Source of the DNA: Branchiostoma lanceolatum
Lineage: Eukaryota; Chordata; Leptocardii; Amphioxiformes; Branchiostomatidae
Assembly: GCF_035083965.1 (NCBI RefSeq)
Contig: NC_089729.1
Span: 15,116,964-15,180,963 of the forward strand
Direction of reading: 5' to 3'
Length of the DNA: 64,000 nucleotides
This document shows, one piece after another, positions 1-10,700 of this stretch (its first letter is position 1; every line of letters begins with the position of its first letter). The notes under the pieces are model-generated. The model made no database searches, was not told where the DNA came from, and worked only from the letters and a program-made list of their open reading frames with translations. Made by a program: the position numbers and the translations under genes.

Positions 1-162
1 GAACAATCTGCAGCGGGAAATACTCCCAATCTGCAGGGAGGTACCGCAGGTGCAACTGAACAGCACATACCGACGGGACAGCTCTCCGCAGGACACGGTA
101 CATTGCAGTGGCAACAGCAGTCTGATCTCAGGCGAAGAGTAGAAAACCTCAACCCACAGTAG
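1..162 (+). CDS. 3' end of upstream tandem GPCR copy (partial)
   Basis: These are the last 53 codons and stop of a GPCR gene that begins before the window. Position 1 is in frame and aligns to 4026 of the complete copy at 2946-4187, with a constant offset of 4025 to the stop. The segment encodes only the cytoplasmic tail, which is rich in Gln, Gly and Thr. The two copies differ at four bases here and all four change the residue (His/Asp, Asn/His, Pro/Gln, Gln/Leu), so the two tails end differently. Nothing can be said about the seven-TM part of this copy. It is most likely a functional tandem paralogue, but a truncated copy cannot be excluded. Confidence 0.8.
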   Translation, partial: EQSAAGNTPNLQGGTAGATEQHIPTGQLSAGHGTLQWQQQSDLRRRVENLNPQ

Positions 163-2945
163 GACCAGGTCAACACCGTCAAGAAAAAAGTTGTAAGTAC
201 ACATTTTCTTCAAAAACGGACAAAGTCTATAATTAAAGTTACGTACCGGGTGTCGCCGTACGTTGTATCTTATACAATTGTTATCTATTGAACTGATATA
301 TCTAACATTGTGTCTTAGGGATGTTTCAGATTTGGTGGCATTTTTCAATGCGGGTCGTAGAGTGTGAAAACTGGTATTGCGGTGTCTCTACCGACAACTG
401 CACACTTTCGAAACCATGAAAGGTCGGAGAGAATATTGTTTCGTTGTATATATTTGATACATTATGAATATCGTTTGGAACAAAAAATGGAACTAAAAGG
501 GTCAGATACAGTACAATGTGTATGCAATGAATTTTGCTCAAGATGACGGTACCCACCTACATAGTCCCCTGATATAACGATAACTTTAAGCAAATTATTA
601 CGGTTAACATTTTCAGAGGAAACCTTACAGTAGCCGCAATTAAAGTTGATCGCCGGAGAAGGAAGATATCAGACTACTTCCTATATCGGCGACGTTACTT
701 GATGACCACTTGTCTTGGTATTTATTAAAGGCAATGTCTGATACCAAACTGATGTAGCAGTTTTCCTTCCATCAATTATTGTTTTTATGATTTATTAGTT
801 GTTGTTGTATGTGTGTTGTTGTGGTCGTTGTTTTCAACAAAAGGCAGTGCTATTAATATCATCTGGCAGTTTATCTGAAGGTTGCCGAAATGAACCACAG
901 GTTTCCTAGTATGAACAAAGTGTTTTAGCTTTCTGGCTGATGGAAATCGTGAATACAAAGGATAATATTTCGAAGCGATCGGACGTTTCAGACAGAGTCC
1001 GCTGTTTTTCGTCAGTGACCAAACATCTCGATTTACCAGCAGTTGTCCTTTTTATGAAATTTGTTTGGAATCTGTCTATCCCAAAATATCTCAGGGACAT
1101 CGCTGTTTCCATGCCCAATTGCGAGCAGGATGTGCAGTCTCTGTGCCAACACACACGTCAACGTCTTGCTTTCAACCTTTAAAGACGATCCCGATAATTG
1201 ATAAGTGCATGGAGTTCTTAACTAAGAAAGAAAAGTCAAGAGGCCCTCTCGTGATGACCTTTCACAGACGACTTATCTGCAAAATGATGCACCAAGGACA
1301 GCTGTTTTGATCAGCTGTACACATCCTACCCTTTTGAGTATCTTTTTCATTTTTACATCTTGTCAACAATCATATTGGCCACTTGCATGCTTGGTGGTTT
1401 TTTTTTCGGTTACAGCCCTATGTTCCGACAGGCCTATGTTTCTTACTACGTTCCACCGAACATGGTAACAAGAAACCGAGTACAAAGAGAATCAACATGA
1501 CATCAAAAGAGCACCTTATAAGCCCTAAAAATCCCGACTTGAAGAGTCTTCAAAGGTGGCTGTACGTCAAATGAGCGTTAATGCGAGGCCGTTATTTGTA
1601 TCGATTCCCATGAGTGTCTCCTAAACATTGCATCTTCTGCTCTACAGCAGCGGTTTAATCCATCAAATAACCTGCACTGTGAGATCCTGGCATTGCAGTG
1701 TCTCTCCCGACACCTGTATACTTTACAAAACCTGATACGTGAGGAGAATACTGTTTCATTACATCTATTTTTTTCCGTTGTTTCTAGAGACTGTGAAACT
1801 CCGACCAGAACACCCCAGATACAAAGGGTTTATAAAGGCATGGACATGCGTACAAATGTGGCACACATGTGCAGTGCCAGCGTGCATTACTATTGATATT
1901 GCTCTAGTCGTGCACGCGTTTTGGGCGGAACTTTCTTCAAGCCCCAAACAGTTGCGACATCTAGCGATTGACATTATGTATTACAACTGATCGCTTCAAT
2001 TTTAGTCTTTAATTTAGAAAAAAATTAGCAATGTCATACGACAGATTTGGGCTGGTTTGCGCCACTCTTTGTGAATTCCCAGTATATACTCGCTTAACTG
2101 AAAGAGGGTCGGATATGGAGCCCTAATTCCCAGTACAATGAATATTCATTAGCTCACGATAGCGGTAAATGTAAGTAACTCATGATTTGCAATTGCTTTT
2201 TTAAAAGAAAGACAAGAGTTCCCGAAATCAAATGTGATTTTCTTGTGAATAGAATATAAGAATGTTTAGTCTTCAGTTACCTCCAGTATAAAGCAGCTTT
2301 TCTTCGTATACGACCTTGCTATATTTCAGAATGGAGACTTCTCTCTACAAGTTTATGCAGTCCTCCGTTGTACTTCATTTTTATTTTAGCAAAGAACAAA
2401 AAGATATAAGCAGTTTCAATACATTTTCGATTGATTTTCGTCTAGTTTACATACTGTGGCTTCAGAAACTTAAATCGAATCTTCTTGTTGTGTACTATCA
2501 TCGATACGCAGATTGAGTTCGAGTGTAAACAATTCATCTATATAAGGATGTTTTTCTTGATGAAACCACCTTGCACTATCCATTCGCAGGATGACCCCTT
2601 TTCAGGGATCACTTCAGACATTCAAAAGGTAACAGTTCCACTAAGGCAACCGGAAAGAGCTCTATCCAGCTGCTTGTGTAACTGTTACCATGCCTATCTT
2701 ATACCTGGATGTATCACCTTCATCAACGCACTTTACAAATTTAGAGCTCAGGGTAGTTGACATTAATACTGTCTGCCACACAGTATGAATCCACTAGAAC
2801 TAACAATTACTCGCGACGATGCAGAGTCCTTCTCCTACGTATACATGTACACAGAAACATGTGCGCACTGACCAGTGATCTCACATCCTGTTGACGTTTG
2901 TCCCTACATCCAGTACATCCAGGACTGTGCGGAGCCAGCTCCACC
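163..2945. other. Spacer between tandem GPCR copies, duplicated 3' flank
   Basis: No gene is recognised here. From about 240 to 1780 the sequence is repeated at about 4215 to 5770, downstream of the second GPCR copy. Identity is very high between about 245 and 1060, then falls with small indels. The first 60-80 bases after the stop are much more divergent, and the left copy carries about 45 extra bases there. The two copies of a 60-codon open frame (364-546 and 4351-4533) differ by one residue only because the DNA is duplicated. About 1990-2945 is single-copy and should contain the promoter of the right GPCR copy, but no clear core promoter was identified. Confidence 0.6.
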
Positions 2946-4187
2946 ATGTCGACGCACAGCTCCGACCGTCCGATGCCTTACGGGGAGACACCACCAGAAC
3001 AGTTCTATGGGCTATTCAACTGTGTTCTATGGCATTTACGGCACAAGGGTGTATCCTACGCCCAAGCTGAAGTCACCTGCTCCATGTACGAATTCGAAGA
3101 CAATGTGGATTTCGGCATAGGGAGCGCTATCACCAGTTGTCTGACTAGCCTTTTCATCATCATCAACAATGCCGCTGTGCTCCGGGGACTACTCACAACA
3201 CAAGAAATCCACAATCAGGTCTACCACCACTTTGTGGCAAACATGGCAAGGGCCGACCTTATGGCAGGAATAGGACTTCTGTATCACACAGCATGCTTGG
3301 TAACGTTGAGCATACACCACAACATAATGAATAGTGTGTCGTTGCTGGCGTTTAGCCAAGCGATGTCTGCATCAAGTCTATCTCTAATGTCTCTTTACGG
3401 CTATGTTGCTCTAAAGTATCCTATATCCTTCTATATTCATGCTGGAAGTGTAAAACGTTATACAAGCGTAGCTATAATCTCTTTGTTGCTTGTTCTGCCG
3501 TTGTTGTTTGCCTTGCCTAGTCTGGGTTGGAACTGTTTGGATATGCCCACATCAAATTGTTACGGCTTTTACCCCACCGCCTGGATTGGTATTGGTGCCA
3601 CCTTGTTCCTCCTCCTGGCTTCTATCACCACCTTCACAAACATCGGTACATTTCTGTCAATAAAGAAACTACAAGAGGAAAGAGCTGGTCATGGTCATTA
3701 TAGCGATGAGCAGCAAACTTTAAGAGAAATCCAGAAAACAGTACACAGGGCAAGAACAGCTATGATTTACGCAGTTGTGGCGATTGTCTGTTTGGTCCTT
3801 CCACGCGCTGTACTCGTCTCAACCTGCCATTTTGATGTAGACACGTGCTTAATACGAACAGGACCTGGTGGACTAGTTCTGCTGTTCGTTTTGAACTCAG
3901 CAATCAACCCGATTGCGAGTACCATCCGGATACCAGAGTTGAGAAGGAGACTGTCGCTTAACTTTCCAGCTGTCTATCGGGTACTTGCCACCATGATACC
4001 TAGAAACCGCACAAACTCACAAGATGAACAATCTGCAGCGGGAAATACTCCCAATCTGCAGGGAGGTACCGCAGGTGCAACTGAACAGCACATACCGACG
4101 GGACAGCTCTCCGCAGGAGACGGTACATTGCAGTGGCAACAGCAGTCTGATCTCAGGCGAAGAGTAGAACACCTCAACCAACTGTAG
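2946..4187 (+). CDS. Orphan rhodopsin-class GPCR, EDG/cannabinoid (MECA)-like, intronless
   Basis: A 413-residue seven-TM receptor in one exon. The ATG at 2946 sits in a strong Kozak context (CCACCATGT). The open frame extends upstream to 2898 only through a TTG, so that longer start is rejected. The second extracellular loop reads LGWNCLDMPTSNC (residues 193-205). This GWNC...C pattern, together with no cysteine at the top of TM3, is typical of S1P, LPA and cannabinoid receptors, which use a disulphide inside the loop. TM2 has FVANMARADLMAG (96-108) and TM7 has NSAINPI (317-323). The family switches are degenerate: the (D/E)RY position is YGY (151-153), CWxP is CLVLP (282-286), and NPxxY ends NPIAS (321-325). 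The tail (about 340-413) is rich in Gln, Gly and Thr. A ligand cannot be assigned. A lipid ligand follows from family resemblance only. Confidence 0.88.
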   Translation: MSTHSSDRPMPYGETPPEQFYGLFNCVLWHLRHKGVSYAQAEVTCSMYEFEDNVDFGIGSAITSCLTSLFIIINNAAVLRGLLTTQEIHNQVYHHFVANMARADLMAGIGLLYHTACLVTLSIHHNIMNSVSLLAFSQAMSASSLSLMSLYGYVALKYPISFYIHAGSVKRYTSVAIISLLLVLPLLFALPSLGWNCLDMPTSNCYGFYPTAWIGIGATLFLLLASITTFTNIGTFLSIKKLQEERAGHGHYSDEQQTLREIQKTVHRARTAMIYAVVAIVCLVLPRAVLVSTCHFDVDTCLIRTGPGGLVLLFVLNSAINPIASTIRIPELRRRLSLNFPAVYRVLATMIPRNRTNSQDEQSAAGNTPNLQGGTAGATEQHIPTGQLSAGDGTLQWQQQSDLRRRVEHLNQL

Positions 4188-7100
4188 GACAATGTCAACA
4201 CCAACAACACTCTCTAAAATCAATGTTACGTAGCAGGCGTCGCCGTACGTTGTATCTTATATAATTGTTATCTATTGAACTGATATATCTAACATTGTGT
4301 CTTAGGGATGTTTCAGATTTGGTGGCATTTTTCAATGCGGGTCGTAGAGTGTGAAAACTGGTATTGCGGTGTCTCTACCGACAACTGCACACTTTCGAAA
4401 CCATGAAAGGTCGGAGAGAATATTGTTTCGTTGTATATATTTGATACATTATGAATATCGTTTGGAACAAAAAATGGAACTAAAAGGGTCAGATACAATA
4501 CAATGTGTATGCAATGAATTTTGCTCAAGATGACGGTACCCACCTACATAGTCCCCTGATATAACGATAACTTTAAGCAAATTATTACGGTTAACATTTT
4601 CAGAGGAAACCTTACAGTAGCCGCAATTAAAGTTGATCGCCGGAGAAGGAAGATATCAGACTACTTCCTATATCGGCGACGTTACTTGATGACCACTTGT
4701 CTTGGTATTTATTAAGGGCAATGTCTGATACTAAACTGATGTAGCAGTTTTCCTTGCATCAATTATTGTTTTTATGATTTATTAGTTGTTCTTGTATGTG
4801 TGTTGTTGTGGTCGTTGTTTTCAACAAAAGGCAGTGCTATTAATATCATCTGGCAGTTTATCTGAAGGTTGCCACAGTGAAACACATAGCCAGGTTTCCT
4901 ATGAACAAAGTGTTTTAGCTTTCTGGCTGATGGACATCGTGAATACAAAGGATAATATTTGGAAGCGACCAGACGTTTCAGACAGAGTCCGCTATTTTTC
5001 GTCAGTGACCGAACATCTCGATTTACCAGCAGTTAATGAAATTTGTTTCAAATCTATCCATCCCAAAATATCTCAGGGACATCGCTGTTCCCATGCCCAA
5101 TTGCGAGCAGGATGTGCAGTCTCTGTGCCAACACATGTCAAGGTCTTGCTTTTAACCTCTAAAGACAATCCCGATAATTGATTAGTGCAAGTTTATCTTT
5201 TACTTATGGAGTTCTTATTAACCAAGAAAGAAAAGTCAAGAGGCCCTCTCGTAATAACCTTTCACAGACGACTTATTAACAGAATAATACACCAAGTACA
5301 GCTGTTTTGATCAGCTGTTCTTATCCTACACTTAATCTTTCTAAACAAAATTGAAACATACAAACATTTTGAATGTCCATTTCTGATGTAGTCAGCATTT
5401 TTGCGTTTTGCAAACAGTCATATTGGCCACTTGGTAATTGGTTTATTCGGTTGCTAGCCCTACTATGTTCAGACAGGCCTATGTTTCTTACTACTTATAC
5501 GTTCCACTGAACCCGGCCAAAAGAAACCGAGTACAAATAGAATGAACATGACATCAGGAAAAGAGCAAATCATGTCAAATGAGCGTTATTGTTAGGCCGT
5601 TATTTGTATCGACACTTATGAGTGTCTCCTGAGCCATTCTTCTTCTGCTCTACAGCAACGGTTTCATCCATATAAAATAACCTGCTCTGCGAGATCCTGG
5701 CATTGCAGTGTCTCTCCCGACACCTATATACTTTAGGAGAAATGTGTCATTACATCTATCTGATACTTAACAAATAACACTTAGTACATGTACCGCAAAC
5801 ATTAGGCGAATGTTGTTTCATTACATCTATCTGATAATCAACAGGGCGGCGCAGGGCAACAGCGTTAACGTTGACAAGTTGAATGGGCGACCCATTTGTC
5901 TTGAGATGAAATTAATAAATAAAGAATTTTGTCAATTATATTTGCTCTCCAAACGGCTGTCCTTTTTTTTTAATTTGATGAATTTCAATCATTGCACATT
6001 GGGTTTTAAGTCAGTAGCTTGAACACTGCGATTTCCAATAAAGTTATATTGTCTCCGGTTAAAAGACGAAATTGAGAATGTGACATTTTGGGCGCAGCCA
6101 GTGTGACCGCAAGGGAAAATTTGCGAAATTTTGTTGCTATAATTTGCAGCAATTACGTAGTCCCCAAGCAGACCTAAGGGTTGCAAAGACCGTATCCAAC
6201 TGGCAGAAGGAGTTTTTATAGCAACCCAAGGTCTGCCACAAGTCGGTCTGAACAAAGGCTATTAACATCTAATTGTTACATATTCAAACTCCTTCTGCCA
6301 GTTAGATATACGGTCTTTGCAACCCGAAGGTCTGCTTTGATCATGAGACTAGCAATTAGGTACAGTCCAGCGAGATACGCTCTTAAAGGAGTACTTTTCT
6401 AAAACGGGAAAGCAATATAACAATGAGGCTGGATTCCCTAGAATAACCTTCTACAGACTACCGTTCTTCAAAATGATGCGCCTATGACAGCGGTTTAAGC
6501 TCGTTACCTTTAATTCTCCCGAACAAAAACCAAGGTGTACAAACCTTTGGGGTATTCCTTTGTGACGTAGTCTGCATTTCTGAATCATTGACAGTCATGT
6601 TGACGACTTTCCACAAGATAAAAATTTTTTCAGTCAATTCAACAATTTTGGAACGTACAAATATATTCATATGCACGTATTTCAGAATGTGATGTCTAGT
6701 GGCTGTTACAAAAGCTTGAAACCAGTAAATAGAACTAGATTGCATGACCCAAACACACCAAGATGCTTTCAGGATTTAAAACTATATTATTTACATACAG
6801 TACTACATGAACAAAAAGAAAACATACACTAAATATCAATATACTAATGATAAGTTACTTAACCTAAACCTAGCACTATCTACAACTTCACCACAAGCAA
6901 AATTGAAACTTAGTCCCACTAATACTAAAATAAAAGGTGCTTGAAAGAAAAAATATGAAACCAAAATGAACCAAATGCTTAATGGGACAACATAAATATC
7001 ACAATTATGATAAAATCATTTAAATCACCCATATAAAATTATGCCAGAAAAGGTTACCTATAGTTGGTAGACAGGGAAAAAATGACAAACCTACATGTAT

Positions 7101-7637
7101 GTTTTAGACATAGATAGAGGATTGATACATAATCCTGGAATGAAGTTAAGCTGCATATGCATATGTATGAGAAAGTTGCATTTCTTATATGTGCACCACC
7201 ACGATAAACCACAAAATCAAAATTCAATTATTCATGAATATTTGAAAAAAATAAGCTCTGATCAAATCAATGATTGTCAGATCCATCAAAAGCCATACTT
7301 GTTAACAAATAGTTTGACTTTCATAAGCACATTCCAGATCCCTTTGCCATACATGTAGGCCACATTTCTGATTTCTTTGCCATAGGCCACATTCCGGATC
7401 CCTTTGCATGAAGGGAAAAAAAAGAAAACTCTGAATAACAGAAGGGGCAAGCCGAATCATTGCCATGGCAGCCACATACAGTATGCATGTACACACAAGT
7501 TGTCATGGTGATTGTTTGCTTGCCCCCTGTGCTACCCATAATCTGTTATCCGAAATATGGTCTATATTGACTCAGATTTGTGCTTCTGTCTTGATCCAAC
7601 TGAAAAACAAGGAATGGGGAGCTCCTTTCTTGATCTT
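4188..7637. other. Intergenic region downstream of GPCR
   Basis: The first 1.6 kb (to about 5770) is the second copy of the duplicated GPCR 3' flank. The 131-codon open frame at 4786-5181 lies in this duplicated DNA, its left-hand counterpart is interrupted, and it resembles no known protein. About 6167-6340 holds an inverted-repeat element described separately. From 6400 to 7637 the sequence is AT-rich with no recognisable gene. It probably includes the 3' UTR of SLC25A17, which is transcribed leftwards. Confidence 0.5.
6167..6340. mobile_element. Short inverted-repeat element (MITE-like)
   Basis: Left arm 6167-6216 and right arm about 6290-6340 are near-perfect reverse complements. Both carry AGCAGACC, GGTTGCAAAGACCGTAT and CTGGCAGAAGGAGT in mirrored order, around a loop of about 75 bases. 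There is no coding capacity. The form suits a small non-autonomous DNA transposon or a hairpin RNA source. No clear target-site duplication was found. Confidence 0.55.
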
Positions 7638-7797
7638 CTACCTCTTCCTTATTGCCTCTAAAACTGTCTCAGGCCTCATGATGCCAAAGACAAACGCAGC
7701 TATTTTCTCATAGATCAGGAACATCAGAGCTGCAGTCAACACCGTCTGCAGGAGTTTGGCCTCCAGCCCTTTGTATAAGCCCTTAACTCCCTGTTTC
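7638..7797 (-). CDS. SLC25A17: SLC25A17 distal alternative last exon
   Basis: Preceded on the minus strand by TTTCACAG. It starts with one base completing an Arg codon (AG|G) after exon 9272-9187. It encodes [20 protein letters not shown] followed by [14 protein letters not shown], then a tail ending EAIRKR and a stop. This is the closer match to the vertebrate PMP34 C-terminus. It carries the last carrier helix and a basic tail. Confidence 0.88.
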
Positions 7798-10700
7798 CTG
7801 TGAAACGATATCACACAAAAAGATGAGCTAAACAGCTCCACTCCTGGGGTGTTGCCAAAAAAAACTAAAACATTGTAAGTTGTAGTGCATATAAGATAAA
7901 TGACTCGCTTCCAGCCCTTTGTATGTATACGTGGCCTTTGCTACCCTATTTAATTTTTTTTTTGAGGTGAAAACATATCATTCATTAGAAATGAAAAAGA
8001 AATATTTTCAGTAAATTTAAGTATTGGAATGGTTTGCCAAGCACTATTTACAGTCCACAACCTGAGTATAAACCTACCCAACAAATAGTACTGTCTCTCT
8101 ATTACTGTAAGTCCAGAATAAAGTCCACAATTTCTTCATACAGTAGAAATGTGAATGCTGTTGTCAGGACTGTCTGTGTGAGCTTGGCTTCCAAGCCTTT
8201 GTACAGGGCAAGGAATCCCTGGTCTCTGTTTACACACAGAGGAATGGAGGTAGCAAACGAACAAAAAAACAAACAAAAAGAAGACAATACAAAAGGAATT
8301 AGAGACAGAATAGGTATGATGAAAAATAATTAGAACAGAAGAAAGAAAAAGTGACGTAATCTAATTTCTTGGTTAACGAAATTTAAAAAAAAATGATAGA
8401 TTGGAAAATCAACATGAGAAAAGAATCTCAGAGAAAAGTTGCACTTTGGTGCACAAAGTTTCAGGGAGTGAACAGGGTCAGGTGCAAGTTTTCACCCCAG
8501 CATTCTGTTTTTATGATGTCCTTGTGCTAAAATTTTACCAAAAAAAAATCTGTTAACCAAGAAATTAAATTGGCGTGGCCTAAGGGATACAACAAGGAGT
8601 AAATAAATCATAAAAGAAATATAAAAAAGCAGACAGTCTGACAACAAGCACAAATTGGTTATCTTGTAGCTAGCGACTATGTAAGAATATGATTATTATC
8701 ATCACGTCATGCTGTTTGACTGGAATAATTTTACTCTACTTCTCCAAATAGTCACCATCTATAATAATATCTATTATCAAATATCATCTGAGTGTCTAAT
8801 TATTTGAATGATATCTGCATGTCTTGCAAAGTGAAAGCAACCACAAACCAGTTATGTTCAAATGAACTCAATGAACTCTTCCACTGGTCATAACAGAGAA
8901 GACAAACACTATGTACTGAATGCACAGCTTCATTGTACTGGGGAAATTCCCTAAGCTCTTTTCGGCACATACAAGGAGCAGTGGTACTCTGCTTAAACAG
9001 AATGTCCTACAAAGCCTTACAGTACATGTAGCATGCATGTTGGGTGAGTGACAACACCCAGGATTCGAACTTCCAACCTTTTGGTTCAGAGGCTAAACTG
9101 CTGGACTACACACAGCACTACTACGCATACAAGCACACCCCATCCCAAGAAATGATTTTTCCCTCTCCACATTACTGCTAACTGACCTGAGGAGTTGTTG
9201 AATCATGACTACCACACTACGGAAGGTTTCGCTGGTTTCTCGCCCCTCCTCCGCTTTCTTGTTCCTCCCAGACTGGTAAAAAAACACCGACCGATGATGA
9301 TGATGATGATGAAAAAAACACAGTAACAAACACAATCATGCGTCAACATAGCACTCTCTGCCAAATATTCAAGATGGCAGTCCATGTAAACTGAAAAAGA
9401 ATCTTATTGAAAAGTTTTTTAGGGCAGCAGGTGGCAAGTGGCATTGTACAAATCCGACAAAGTCTGGAGATTACATGTGGATTCCACGGAAACATTTCAA
9501 GAAATAACATTGTTACATTTCTACTTGGCAGAAAGGTGGTCCAAAATTTGTACCAGAGTACTCTGGCGCTGGCTACTTTACATTTTGTCTCCCGAACATT
9601 ATACTTTCTAAGTTTCATGTCGACTATCAGAAGTGCCTGTTCACGGCAGCCAAGCAGATTTGCAGCAGGGGCAAAGTACACTTTTTGCGGCGGCGAAGAG
9701 GATTACAAAGATGAGTTAAGTGGGGGTAACAATGTGCAATTATTATAGTGTTTCTAACAGTCAGAATTGAATTTGAAGAACATCTAGCAAAACTGGAAAA
9801 GATGTACAAAGTACAGTATGGTCAGCTTGCTCTGGATGAGTTGGAGGGGGTACATGTAGGTAAAAACCGTTTTGAGAGCAGCAGCTGGCAAGTGGCATCG
9901 TACAAATCCTACAAAGTCTGGAGATTTCCTGGATTCCACGAACACATTTCAGGTAATCTCCACATTGGGAAAGATTTATACAGCGCTACATTTCTACTTC
10001 AAGTACTTGGCAGAAAGGTGGTCCAAAAAGTATACCGGAGCTCTGGCTATTCAAGAATTTGTGGCACAAACATTATACTTCCTATGCATATCTACTATCA
10101 CAGTATCAGTATCCCTGCAACCATGTGGGGTAAAGGAAAGGGGTGGGGCCAAGCAAATTTGCAACGGGGGAAAAAGTAACAGCGAGGGCAAATTAAAGCA
10201 GACTTTTTGCGGGGGCGAGGAGGATTACAAGGCAGAGTTTAGTGGGACGATAATTTGCAATAGTTTTTGTAACGGTCAGAATTCAACATCTATAGCAAAA
10301 CTAGTAGTACAGTACCCTCAACTTGCTCTGGATGAGTTGGAGGGGGTAGGTAGAAACCGTTTTTGAGTTAACAGGTGGCAAGTGGCATTATACAAATCCT
10401 ACAAAGTGTGGAGATTACCTGGATTCCACGAAACCATTTCAGGTAATCTCCAGACTGGGAAAGATTTGTAAAACGCTTAACATTTCTACTTGGCAGAAAG
10501 GTGGTCCAGAGCTCTGGCTATTTTGTGGCACAAACATGATACTTTCTACGCATGTCAACTATTAACAGTATCAGTAGTTCCTGGCCAGAATTCAATTTAA
10601 AGAACATTTATAGCAAAACTGGAAAAGATGTACAGTATGTATACCCTCAGCTTGCTCTGGATAAGTTGGAGAGGGGAGGTAGAAACTGTTCTTGAGCAGC

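Noticed and set aside
1283..1303. RE1-like motif in the left GPCR flank
   Set aside because: Only about 14 of 21 positions agree, and the duplicated copy to the right has lost the GGACAG core.
2898..2945. Upstream extension of the GPCR frame from 2898
   Set aside because: It begins with TTG, not ATG. The ATG at 2946 has an almost ideal Kozak context and fits the receptor N-terminus.
4786..5181. 131-codon open frame downstream of the GPCR
   Set aside because: It lies in the duplicated 3' flank, resembles no family, and its left-hand counterpart is broken into shorter frames.
9748..10366. Open frames of 143 and 164 codons
   Set aside because: They overlap in different frames within the tandem array inside SLC25A17 and consist of repeat-unit sequence.
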